The notes under the pieces were generated by a model. That model was given only the letters and a program-made list of their open reading frames with translations. It did not search any database and had not been told where the DNA came from. A DNA stretch of 64,000 nt, from contig NC_081295.1 of NCBI RefSeq assembly GCF_030435805.1, positions 124,285,501 to 124,349,500 of the forward strand, in the 5' to 3' direction. The stretch comes from Mustela lutreola (Eukaryota; Chordata; Mammalia; Carnivora; Mustelidae). A program made the translations under genes and the position numbers. Shown one piece after another: positions 40,201-50,545 of this stretch (position 1 is its first letter; each line of letters starts with the position of its first letter).

Positions 40201-43200
40201 ATGACGTTTTAGCTTATGGGTTTCTGTAGATTTACTGATGTCTAGAAGGCTGTGGCCTGAATGAAGGGAAGTATGATCAGAGGGTGTACTATAAACAGGG
40301 CCTGAAGTAGAAGGGATCAAATGATCAGGTGATGGGGATTCATCAGTTTTCTGAAATATTTGAATAGCACCTGTGAAGGAAGAGAGGCAAATAAGAAACT
40401 TCCATTATGTTCTTCTTTGCTTCTCTGTCCACTTCTGTCTCTAGGGATCCCTTTATTATCCTAGATATATCTCCCCAGCCAGTATTCACAGAATGCTATG
40501 ATATATAATTCCCACTCTCTCCTTTAGTCTCTGGACCTTTGTTCAGGTTATGCCTTCAGCAAGAATGTCACCGCCCCTCTTTTCCTCATCTACTCTTCGG
40601 TTCTCAGCTTCAGACCTTACTGGCTTTATAACATCTTTCCAGATCCTTCCAAACAGATAAGATCTAGCTTCATCTTAGTGCTCCAAAAATTATTTGTTAA
40701 TACCCTTTCCTTCTACATTCAACTTGACATTAGTTATTTGTGTGCCTGTCAATTTCTACCTCTTTCCCTGCCCATCAAGTCATAAGATTTTGAGATCAGA
40801 TATCGATTGTAACTTGTTTACAAATGCTCCTTTAGAGTTTATATACTTATGGAGTGCAGTTCCATTTCCGTGACAGAATTGAGAGGAAAGGGAACAAATA
40901 TCAGAATCTCCATTTTTCCATAACATTCAAGCTCCATCTCAAATGTAACTATGTGAGAGACTGAGGTAAGATTTCTGGCAGAACTTCCCATAGGGATTAA
41001 TAAGTAGACACAGATGATGAATGAAAGGTACGAAGAGGAATAGAGGGTGGATAGAGGAGGGAGATGAGAAACTTTCATTTTGGTGTTCAAATTTGGTCTG
41101 GATGGAGAGAAGTAGATGAGATGACTCAATCCTTATGGTTCCCCACTACTCCCTCACCCCTTCACACACCAAAAGTCATCTGGAATAGATGAAGGTCTCC
41201 TTCCTTAAAGAAAAGGGTATCTGGTTGGGGTCCTGAGAGGAGTGAATGAGGCAGCTGAATTCTGAAAGGGACTGACCATGTTTAAGGACAGGGTGTGAGA
41301 GAAAAAACCTCTATCAATGAGCAGATATGGGCCTTAATTACATGGAAAACCAACTAATGGGGATAGAGGGGATGTCTCTGATACCTAGCTAGATCATCAA
41401 AGAGTGAGAGTTAGTGTTGTTACATAACTGAGATTTCCAGTCTCTGTTAACTCAAGGCGGCAACCAGAACCTGGACCCATTCCCAATCATAGAAAAGCAC
41501 AGTCCACCACCTCCCTGCTCCCAGTGAGAGTAGAGGGCTAGGGAACTCTTTGAAAGAAATAGGGTGGGAAAAGAAGGGGGTGAGGATACTAGAGAAGCCC
41601 AAGTCTCTGAAGGGATTAGAGGTTAGGGAGCGAAAGGAGGGCTGAATTTTCAGACCCTCACTCCATTATGTTAGTTCCATTATTTGATTCCCTCAGCAGC
41701 AATCCCAATGATAGCTGCTGTTCACTGGCCACATTCTCTAGGCCAAGAGCTCAGGTGGTTGCCTCATAGACATCTCTTTCTGTATTTTCTTCTAGGATGA
41801 CTGATCTCATAGCCCCCCAAAAAGGTGCCTTAGAAAGCTGTCAGCCTATCTTACAGCCAAGAAACTTAAGTTTCCAGTTTCAACCTGGAGGAATGGTGAC
41901 TTGCACATAATCTCACAGCAATAGCCATGGCCAGCCTTTCTTGCACACGTACTGTGAGACAGGCGGGTCTTATGAATGAGGACATGTATTAGCTCATTTA
42001 CTTCTCACAACAGCCCTTTGAAGTTGAGAACTATTCACTCTTCTCTCCTTTTTACAGATAAGAAAACAAGGTTCAGAGAGGTTAAGTAATCTCCCCCAAG
42101 GACACTCCCCAAGTAAGAAGTTGAGCCAGAGTTTGAACATACATTCTGGGTTCCCAGGCCCAGGCTCCTACTTGTTAAGACTACATTACACAAACTATAG
42201 GTCAGTCCAGCTGTTGGGAAAGAAAGAACACTGGCATTTGTGGAAACCCTAAAGAATGCTGTCTCTACATTTGTTTATTTAATCTTCACCACAAACCTGT
42301 GAGACAAGTATATGATCTTACTATTTTATAGGTAAGGAAAGGAAGTTCAAAGAGATTAAATAATTGGCAAAGTCAGGCTTCTCACTATACCCCAGATGGG
42401 TTTTTTTTTTTAATTTTTAATTTTTGTTAGAGAGAGAATTGGGGGGCAGAGGAAGAAAGAGAATATGAATCAGACTCCACACTCAGCACAGGGCTTGACA
42501 CAGGGCTCAATCTCACAACCCTGCAATCATGACCTGAGCAGAAATCAAGAGTCAGAAACTTAACTGATTGAGCCACCCAGGAATCCCTATGCCAGATGCT
42601 TTTAAATGTGATATGGGCTGAATAAATATACAGAGTGAAGAAATGAGCAGCAGCAGCACAGTGGAAAATTCCACTGGCCTTAAAGAATCAGAGGACAGGA
42701 TCAGAATTCAGGCTTTGTCCCTCACCAGCTTTGCATCCTTGCTTAGGTCACTTAAATGTTCAGAAGCTCCACATTCTCAACTATAAATAACAATGATGTC
42801 AATTGCAAAAGCTTGAGCATAAAAGATTTTTTAAAAGAGTTCGTTGAATTCAAATTGTAGTCTTTGAAACAGTCTCATACTTTGCCCTGTTCTCCTGGTA
42901 GTAAGCGGAGTCTGAGAGTGGCCTTCTGCAGCCACTGCTGTCTCTCCTGACCAACCTACTCCATATACCTCTGAGGCCTGCCCTGACCACCTCTTCCGAA
43001 GGGCAGCCTGCATTCCTGGGCCACTTCCCCTTTCTGTGTTTTATCAACATGACACTCATTATTCTCTAGTATATAATGAGTACTTCCAACTTCCCACAAT
43101 GGCAGGGATTTTTGTTGTTGTTGTTTTATTTATTATTAGGTCCCCAGCCTAGAGGAAGCACTTTATACATATTTGTTGAATGGGTGATCAACAGAATATT

Positions 43201-46200
43201 TTAAGACTGATGAAAACTCTTCAGGAACAGTGCCAACAACCTTTGCTTATGCACATTAAGTAAAAAAGCAAACATAGCTGTGACCTTCAAAGGTTGGAAA
43301 ACCAAAGCGTAATTTCTGTCATGTGAAATAATTGAGCCCCTGAGATGTATGGGTTTTTTTTTTTTTTTTAGATTTTATTAATTTATTTGAGAGAGAGTGA
43401 GAGACAGCACAAGCAGAGGGAGAGGGAGAAGCAGGCTTACCACTGAGCAGGGAGTGCAATATGGGGCTCAATCCCAGGACCCTGAGATCATGACCAGAGC
43501 CAAAGGTACACCCTTAACCAACTGAGGTCCCCTGAGCCCCTGAGATGTTAAAAGAAGTCCTCAGCACACCAGTTCTTGGATACTGGCTGTCATTTAACCC
43601 CAAGAGCCACATAATCAATAACTAGACTCAGATAACTACGTCTTAGAATCCCAGATCTACATCACCAAATTGTGGAGCCGTCAACGGTAAAATCTGGAGT
43701 CAAACTCAAGAATTCCTTGGTTCTGAGTTCACCCATGAGGCAAGTCAGTGACTCACACCATGCCCTTTCACCAGCCATGAGATGACCATCTCTTCTCCCC
43801 AGTAAATCTACCATTGGTAGCAGTTTTATTTCCCTAGGAACTTATCACCATGAGATATTTATTTCCCTGACTACAATAATGGCCTGAAAGTAAATTTTTT
43901 GGTCACTGATAGGCAAAGAGGAAATTCTGGCCTTAGCACAAGGCACTGGAGGTGGATGCTCAGCCTGGATTAAAGAATGAAAACAAATCCCACAACATCA
44001 AAACTATGTGTAGTTCCAAAGGTTTGTTCAATCTGTTTCATTTTCTTATTTGAAAAGAAGGTAGACATCCTGCTAGGTGACTCATGACGCAGGGTCGCTG
44101 TCAGAGCAGCCTCACCCAAAAGAGCGTATCTGGTGTTTCTTGATGTCCTGCCCCTAGAAAATGGCTTACTCCATTTGTAGTAATATGGATAAATGCTTGA
44201 AATGTCTATAGACCATAAGCTCGATATGTGACCTAAAACTGAGAGTAAAAAGACTAAAGAGAAATATACTGAAATGGTTGCCTAGGTAGGTAACTGGGGA
44301 GTATTAGGAGAGATTTTATTTTTCTTTCTAATTTTTTCAATTTTCCAGTTTCTATAATGAGCATATATTATTTCTGTCATATAAATTAAATCAAATAACA
44401 TTTATTATAGGAAAACATCCTTTTTAGATTCTCTCCATGACCCCAGCCCCACTTGTGCTGCCCTAATTTAATCTAGTTTCTGCACCTCTGGTTCTATGGC
44501 TACATGACACAGACTCTTAGTTTCCAAGATCCAGTTATCTGAGCCTGGGTATTGACTAGTCCTGTGGATAAATGATGGGGGACAAGGGCTAGAACTGTGG
44601 GCTAAAGATCTTCATCCTCCCCGGTCATCACTCTTCCCTCTCTACCCTAGCTTCACTCCCTGCTGGACAGAGGCATGTGCCCAGCCAGATCCATATTTCA
44701 GCTCCAACCTTACCCCACCCCAACCTTATCCCAGTCTCAAGCCCTCCCCACCTGTCATCCACTTGTTCTTCTCTACAGGATCTGAGTGTCCACTTCCCCG
44801 GCCCTTCCCTCAGCCTTCCCCTCCATGCCACCCAGGCAAGTTCTAATGGCCATCTCCCCAGACAACACACACAGAGCCCAGAGTATTCTGTTCTAGAATT
44901 TGGATCTCAAGTCTGCCCTGCACCTCTCTGTGTCCTAGAGCAAATCTCCCTCAAAAGCGAATGTATATGGAGTTGATTCATGACTCATGCCCTTTTGCTC
45001 TGTACCTACAAATTCCTCTTCCCGGGCAGCCGTGCAACAGAAGGTGGTGGAAAGCAGCAGGTGGGAGAGCAGACTTTATAGTTGAGTTGGACAGGAAGGC
45101 AGAGAAGAGACTGGAAATTGGGAGGCCGAGGAGGGCCCTGATGCCTCTGTCCCCAGACCCTCAATGTAGACAGAAGGACATCAAGTCAGGGCACAAATAG
45201 AATGCACTGCTGAGACCTAGCAGAGGCAGCTTGAAGATTCCTCAACCCCTTCCCTTACCATCTACCATACACTTGATCCCCTCACCCCCAGCCCTTCTGG
45301 GCCCAACATGACCTGACCTCAGGGAAGAAGAAACTTCCTCCAGTATCACCCTCAGCCAAACACTATTAGGAGGAGAAGCTTCTACCCGTCCTGCCCCAAA
45401 TACTGTCTGGAGCATCCAGACTCACAACTTTCTGGGCTCTGGTTTATGATCATTAACATCATTGCCATGGATAACCCTATCCAGTACACAGAGAGTCCTT
45501 CCAAATCTACTTGTGTATGTCTGCCTTATGAAGACCCTCCTTCAAATCAGCCAGGTCCCCTCCAAACTGCCTTTGTGTTTGGCCTCTCTATGTCCTGGGG
45601 TCAGTCACAGAGCTCTTTCTTAACTAAGTGAACTAATTTGGTGATTTCACTTTAACTTATGGTTCTGTTTTGCTCATTAAACTTTTCCATATACATTTTC
45701 TCACCGAATCCTGGGATATTTCCCAACTATAACATGGAGAGACAAAAACATACGCATACCTTATCAAGTTGTTATAAGGATTAAACAAGTAAAGTGTGAA
45801 GTGTGTACACCAGTACCTAGCACATAGTAAGTGCTCAGTAAGCATCCTCTATTGGTATCAGCCAGATGTGGGGAAGTCTAGACTAGTTAAATGGGCCACA
45901 CTCCAGAGTAGAACTGAGGTCAGCATAAAACAGGGATTTTGGAAGAGAAATGCACCCCATGTCTCCATAGGGAAGCAGGCAATGTGGAGTGTCAGAATCC
46001 CTGTTTGCTACCCTCTAGCTGCATGACTTTGGACAAGTCCCTTTACCTCTCTGGGTCACACTCTTCTCACTATAAAGTAGGATATTATTAACCACCTTAG
46101 GGGATGTGAGGAGATAAAATGAGATGAAGTACTGTGATCACCTGTAAGTTCCTTGCACAGAGCAGATGCTCAGCAAATGTCAGGTCCCATCTGCTGTCCC

Positions 46201-46603
46201 AGCCTGTACGGTGTCTTTATATAAGCTGGAAGAAGCCCCCCTCTGGTTGATGCAGCCTTGCAGGCTGTGTCTTGAGAAGTAAAGCACAGGATGGATTTCA
46301 TCTCCTACCTGCCCATTAGCCAACAAACTTGAGCAGTGAACATTCTAGGCAACTTTTGCAACAAACCTGTACCCACACCCTTTCCCCTTCCACACACATC
46401 CACCTGCTGCTATCCATTTCTTTGATTTGTCATTCAACCCTGAAAGTGTTAAGAAACAATCCCTCTCTGCCTTTTGTCTCCCTGTGTTATGGTGACCCCT
46501 GTGCCTGTGAGGGCATCTTACCTGCCTCCCAAGAAGCTAGAAGGATGAGGAGGCAGCACTGGAGGCCAAAGGTGGAGCGGATGCAGTGGACTGGCTGGGC
46601 CAT
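34253..46603 (-). CDS. MUCL3: Mucin-like protein 3 (DPCR1), complete, 3 coding exons
   Basis: Type I membrane mucin-like glycoprotein. Coding exons: 46522-46603 (82 nt), 35119-40370 (5252 nt), 34253-34399 (147 nt), giving 1826 aa plus TGA. Junctions are GCAG/GTAAG, CACAG/GTGC, TTTTTG/GTAAGG and ACAG/GTCTCC, with phases 1 then 0. Residues 1-27 are the signal peptide (MAQPVHCIRSTFGLQCCLLI), almost the human sequence. Exon 2 starts with a conserved non-repeat part (KSTETHKLKRHCNTT), then about 1300 residues of KTTRAPEGSTEDAGKTTGAL-type repeats, then a membrane helix at about 1754-1779 (AWAIVIVALVAVILFLMFLG). Exon 3 gives the tail VSYMTKTRRALIQNKEDG...PNSYPVYLVEQQ, as in human. At 1826 residues it is longer than the roughly 1400 I recall for human, owing to repeat number. 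The large open frame appears to begin at TTG 40320, but this is interior sequence. Confidence 0.96.
34685..34867 (+). mobile_element. Carnivore SINE
   Basis: Sense, within the MUCL3 intron 2 (antisense to the gene), ending in a pure A-run. Imperfect duplication TCTACATCCTTTT / TCTTACATCCTTTT on either side. Confidence 0.9.
35420..39370 (-). repeat. MUCL3: MUCL3 mucin repeat array, about 34-36 residues per unit, with higher-order duplications
   Basis: Roughly 35-40 imperfect units of about 102-108 bp encode variants of KTTGALEGSKDHAETTLAS followed by GKTTRAPEGSTEDAG. Unlike the MUC21 array the units are diverged, except for a higher-order block. The segment starting at 36597 recurs almost unchanged at 36909 and 37365 (spacings 312 and 456 bp, both multiples of 3). 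All Thr/Ser-rich with many charged residues, so less purely mucin-like than MUC21. Confidence 0.9.
42398..42586 (-). mobile_element. Old carnivore SINE
   Basis: Antisense, in MUCL3 intron 1. Diverged duplication CTAT(A/G)CC(C)CAGATG on either side. Confidence 0.8.
43349..43532 (-). mobile_element. Older carnivore SINE
   Basis: Antisense, in MUCL3 intron 1. Perfect 16-bp duplication TGAGCCCCTGAGATGT at 43333-43348 and 43533-43548. Confidence 0.92.
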
Positions 46604-46650
46604 GTCGGAGTTGGACAGCTGCTTGGAGCCATGCACTGGGGTCTCCTCAG

Positions 46651-46676
46651 CTTATATGGGTCCATAATTGACGTCA
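46651..46676 (-). promoter_or_regulatory. MUCL3: MUCL3 core promoter: full CRE plus TATA box
   Basis: Reading the minus strand, a perfect palindromic cAMP-response element TGACGTCA (46669-46676) is followed about 12 bp later by a TATA-like CATATAAG (46651-46658). The MUCL3 ATG at 46603 lies about 50 bp further, so the 5' UTR would be short, about 20-30 nt. The arrangement suggests CREB/ATF-family control, an inference from the motif alone. Confidence 0.6.
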
Positions 46677-49600
46677 TGGGGGCTGGGGCCCCTCAGGCCT
46701 AAACCTTAAACAAATGGAACCACCCCACCCCACAGGGGTGCCCTGATAACGGGAGACCGCAGCTGCCGCGTCATGGAACCAGGCCCTGGGTATCTGCCGA
46801 ATGGGTGGGATCTGAGAAAAGGAACACAGAGGGGGCAGACTCCTGACCCAGCCCCAGCAGAGGGAGTGGGGACTGGGTGGGGTGGCTTCCAGGACTCTGG
46901 GGAGGTAGGGAGCAAATGACCAGACTCTGGAAGGACTGAACTCTGATGGGTGGAGTGGAGAGGGAGATGATTGGGTCGTCAGGTATGGGAAGAGATCTAA
47001 ATTCTGGTTCTTCTCCAGCTTCACATTTGCCTTCCTGCCTCTCTCGCGTCAGCCCTGCTTTCCACACCCCTTACTCACACATGGTCACTCTTTTTGCCCT
47101 GGGTGGAGCGTCCATGCATATCAGGTGAAAGAGCAAAGAGGAAAACCCTCACATGGCCCACCATGGCAGAGACAGGTGCTTCCAGATGTCCAGAGATGAC
47201 ACAACAAGATGCAGAGACAATGGGGGCAGTGATAGGGGCAAGTGACAAGATAGATACAGAAGCCCAGAACCTGACCTCACACACCTCACCAGGGATGCAG
47301 AATACAGAGGCTGAGATTTATCTTTGGTGGGGATACTTGGTATACAGGGGCTCTGCCTTCAGCCCATACCTCCCCTCCTCTCCCATATCAGCCCAGCAAC
47401 CATCTCTTTGCCTCTGAGCCCCCCCTCATAGAGATGCAGACTTCTCATTTCTAGGATCTCCTAGAGTGTCCAACTTTCCTTTCTCTTGATTTCTTGCCTA
47501 GAACAAGCATTAGTTCAGAAGATTGTCAAAATTCATTCACTGGACTCCCAAATGACTGTGTCTGCAGCTGGAGTTGCAGTGGGGAACAAACTACCAAGGC
47601 CAATGAGAGAGAAAACCATGAGTCCAGGTATCCAAGTCACCACCCCACTATGACTCACTTGATCTGCTCCCAGTGGGCCTCCTCTCATGGAAGGTAGGCA
47701 CCTTGTAGGCGAGGTCTTTGCCTTGACCTCTGCTGCTTCCCCATCACCTGAGACAGCACCTGGAACACAGTAGACAATCAGTTAAGCACATACTACTGGG
47801 CCGTATGGAGTGGGTACCTGGGCCACCTAACGAGTTTCTGCAGGAAGTAGAGATGGCAGAGAGAGTGGAGAAGGTCAAGATCCAAAGGGCCAGGGCCTCA
47901 GGGCAGTGGGAATCATGGGAGGACCAGTAGACTTGGACATGTGGTTTTCTCTCATCTCATCACTTGATATGACTTGTCCCTAAGCCCTAGGCAGGGCTGG
48001 AGTGATTGAGAAGAGGAGAACAGGCCAACTGCTCATTTATGAAATTAATGGGAGTTAGATGAGGCTCCATGGAGTCAGGCTAAAGACTGACTCGTCAGAA
48101 CTAAGTGGCCTGGTTCCCAGGCAATGCACCCTAGAAGATGGGGGAACAAAGTCAGCAGCAGATCGTCCACTGCAACTCCATCTGGACTCAGAGTGACTGA
48201 CAACCCCCTTGTCCACTAGTCTCCAACCTCACCCTTTCCCCCAGGGACCCAGACCTCTACAAAAGTGGTTCTCCACAGAGAGGGACAGTTTTACTCCCCC
48301 AACAAACGTCTGGCAAAACGCGGAGATATTCTTGTCACAACTTGGAAGGATACTACTAACATCTAGGGGATAGAGGCCAGAGAGGCTGCTCAACATAATG
48401 TTACTGCATAGGAAAGTCCCCGCAACAAGGAATCAAGAGAAAGGAAAGATGGAGACTCCAGGAGATCCTAGAACAAAGAACTCTCCAGACCAGTATGTCA
48501 GTATGTCAGTGCTGAGATTGTTTTGGTTGGGTAAATAAAAATCCTCCCTGCTCTTTTAGCCACAACTTACCCCAGAGGATCCATAGATCTGGGTTAGAGG
48601 AATTGGGGGGATTAGAGGCTCAACTTGATTTCTTAGTGTGAGTAGAGGCTGAGGGGCCAGTCACAAAACAACCCTACTAGCTTCTAATGTTTGAGCATTT
48701 ATTATGTACCAAAGACTGTGCTAAGCACCTTACCTTGTTATAACCTATGAGGTTAACAATGTCAGCCTCACTTTTACTAATGAGAATAAACAACCTCAGA
48801 TCAGGGAAGTGACTTGCCCAAGGTCACACACCTGGTAAATAGGAGACCAGAATCAGGCAGTGCCTGCCCTATGGTAAAACCCATGTGCTTCGATAAATAC
48901 ACAGTGGCTAGGAGACAAGTGAAGGGGCAGTGTTTTATTTAGCAAGAATTGTGTCCTTCATCCACTCAGAGTGGTCTAAGGGGGCATTACAGAGCAGGGT
49001 TCCTCACCTGTGAGGAGAAACTGGTGAGACAGTGAGAGAATTGGGGTCTTGGGAGGGAAGGAGCCAGCCCAAAGGGGCTCCATATGAAAGGAGCTGTGAA
49101 GGGAGAATCCCCCATCGTAAGCCAGGGAGGCCCAAAGTGTCCTTAGCTAATGAGCTCTGTGGAAGAGGGTAGAATAGGAAGAAAGGGTGAGGGGCAAAAG
49201 TTCCAACTATCCAGGCCTAGATTCCATGAAGTCTGAAAGACCCCTGGAGACCATGGAGCTCTGGTTCTTCCTTCTGCAGATGAGAAAACGGCATCAGAGA
49301 ACTTAAGTGACAGATGGCAGGCTGGTGGCAGGACCAGGACTGGAATCTCGGCCTCCCACTTGGTGACTGACCATGGACTTCCCCTTACAATGTTGGTGGA
49401 AGAGACCTGGATGGGTCAGTAGCCTGAGGAATCCACTGTAGGAAATGGTCCCAGCTAGCTGAATGGGAAACTGAGTCTGGGAATGAGTCTCTTTTGGAGA
49501 AGAAGAAGGAAGGCCCAAGGGGGAGGAATACTCAGCTATCCTGGCCCCATCCCTTCATTTGACAGGGTAGCACTGGCTGCTGTCCTCATGGTGGCAGTTG

Positions 49601-50441
49601 TAAGAACTCCCAGGACCATAACCACACTCCACACTAATTTTTTTCTGGAACTAACAGACCTGTGAGATGAGGGATGAATAGTTTGGGTTAACTGAGGGCC
49701 CCCGGAACCTGCTGTCCAGTCCTCAGCTCTCCCCAAAGACTGCTGTCTCTTTTTGACGGCTCAGGTTCTCAGCATTCCTTTTCAAGCAAAACAAAAATAG
49801 TGATCAATAAGGCTAATTTAGTAAGCACTTACCAATCCCAAGCACTTAAGTGCTTTACATATATAGTTCATTCTCCAACAGTCCTTTGAAATGGATGCTA
49901 TCATTTTCCTTTCACCCAGCATTCATCTATCAAATGAGGGCTACACCTCATCTATAAAATGAGGGGTCATAATAGCACCTATATCAACAGGTACATGGGT
50001 ATGTATATAGTTCCTGGCATATAGTAAATGCTATTTGAGTATTAGTTATTATTATTAATGAGAAATCTGGAGCACAGAAGGGTTAAGTATCTTGCACAAG
50101 ATCACACAGCTATAAGGGTAGAGCTAGAATGCAACACCCAGGTTGATATGATTCACAGAGCAGACAGCTCGTCACTGCTTGGAGCTAAATTTAGTGTCTT
50201 CCTGGGCTTTCCCCCCAGCCTCTAGCCCTCCCCAGCCTCTCTTCTAGTGGCCCCAAATCCCTATCCCTGCCTGGTCAATGTTTCAGCTACCCAGACAAGG
50301 TTTCCTTTTCCCCCTGACCTTTAAGTGTGGCAGGCTGTCATCCTCCTGCCTGAAGCCCCTGTTCTTCTCAGAGTCCTAGAATGTCAGGTCCCAGCCCCAC
50401 TGGCCTTGGGACCCCCACGTTTGGGCCACAGTTTCACTCAC
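46677..50441. other. MUCL3 upstream region
   Basis: G+C-moderate, MIR-bearing, no gene recognised. The possible last exon of the orphan gene would lie at 49651-49659. Confidence 0.4.
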
Positions 50442-50545
50442 CTTCTTGGTACCATTCAGTAGGCTGACCATTGTTGCCACCACAGTGAGGGTGATCAGCA
50501 CAATGGCCCAGTCCCAGACAGAGCTCTTCTCCTGAGGCCTGAGGC
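50442..50545 (-). CDS. Orphan membrane-spanning exon of an unrecognised gene
   Basis: A 104-nt exon-like block: long pyrimidine tract (CTGTTCCTCTCTGTTCCTCAG) as acceptor and AAGAAG/GTGAGT as donor. It opens in phase 1 and closes in phase 0. Its only frame fitting this encodes LRPQEKSSVWDWAIVLIT, then LTVVATMVSLLNGTKK, a single hydrophobic segment flanked by charged residues. W-A-I-V-L-I-T-L matches the MUC21 helix W-E-I-F-L-I-T-L and the MUCL3 helix W-A-I-V-I-V-A-L. A possible first exon, ATG at 51039 to donor at 51021 (MSSLSP plus one base, phase 1), and a possible short last exon after TCTCACAG at 49659 (VC then TAG) would give a protein of about 43 residues; both are weak. It could also be the surviving exon of a dead mucin gene. 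I recognise no named gene. Confidence 0.4.

Larger units (their letters stand above)
40371..46521 (-). other. MUCL3: MUCL3 intron 1
   Basis: 6.15-kb intron between the signal-peptide exon and the mucin exon, bounded by GTAAG and CACAG. It holds two old SINEs and several MIRs; no other gene seen. Confidence 0.9.

Noticed and set aside
40320-40322. MUCL3 start at TTG 40320
   Set aside because: The true ATG is in the upstream signal-peptide exon at 46603; exon 2 extends to 40370 with a proper acceptor.
49536-49736. Hydrophobic 66-codon minus-strand frame
   Set aside because: The hydrophobic run is short, the phase does not fit the orphan exon, and only the first codons after TCTCACAG could join it.
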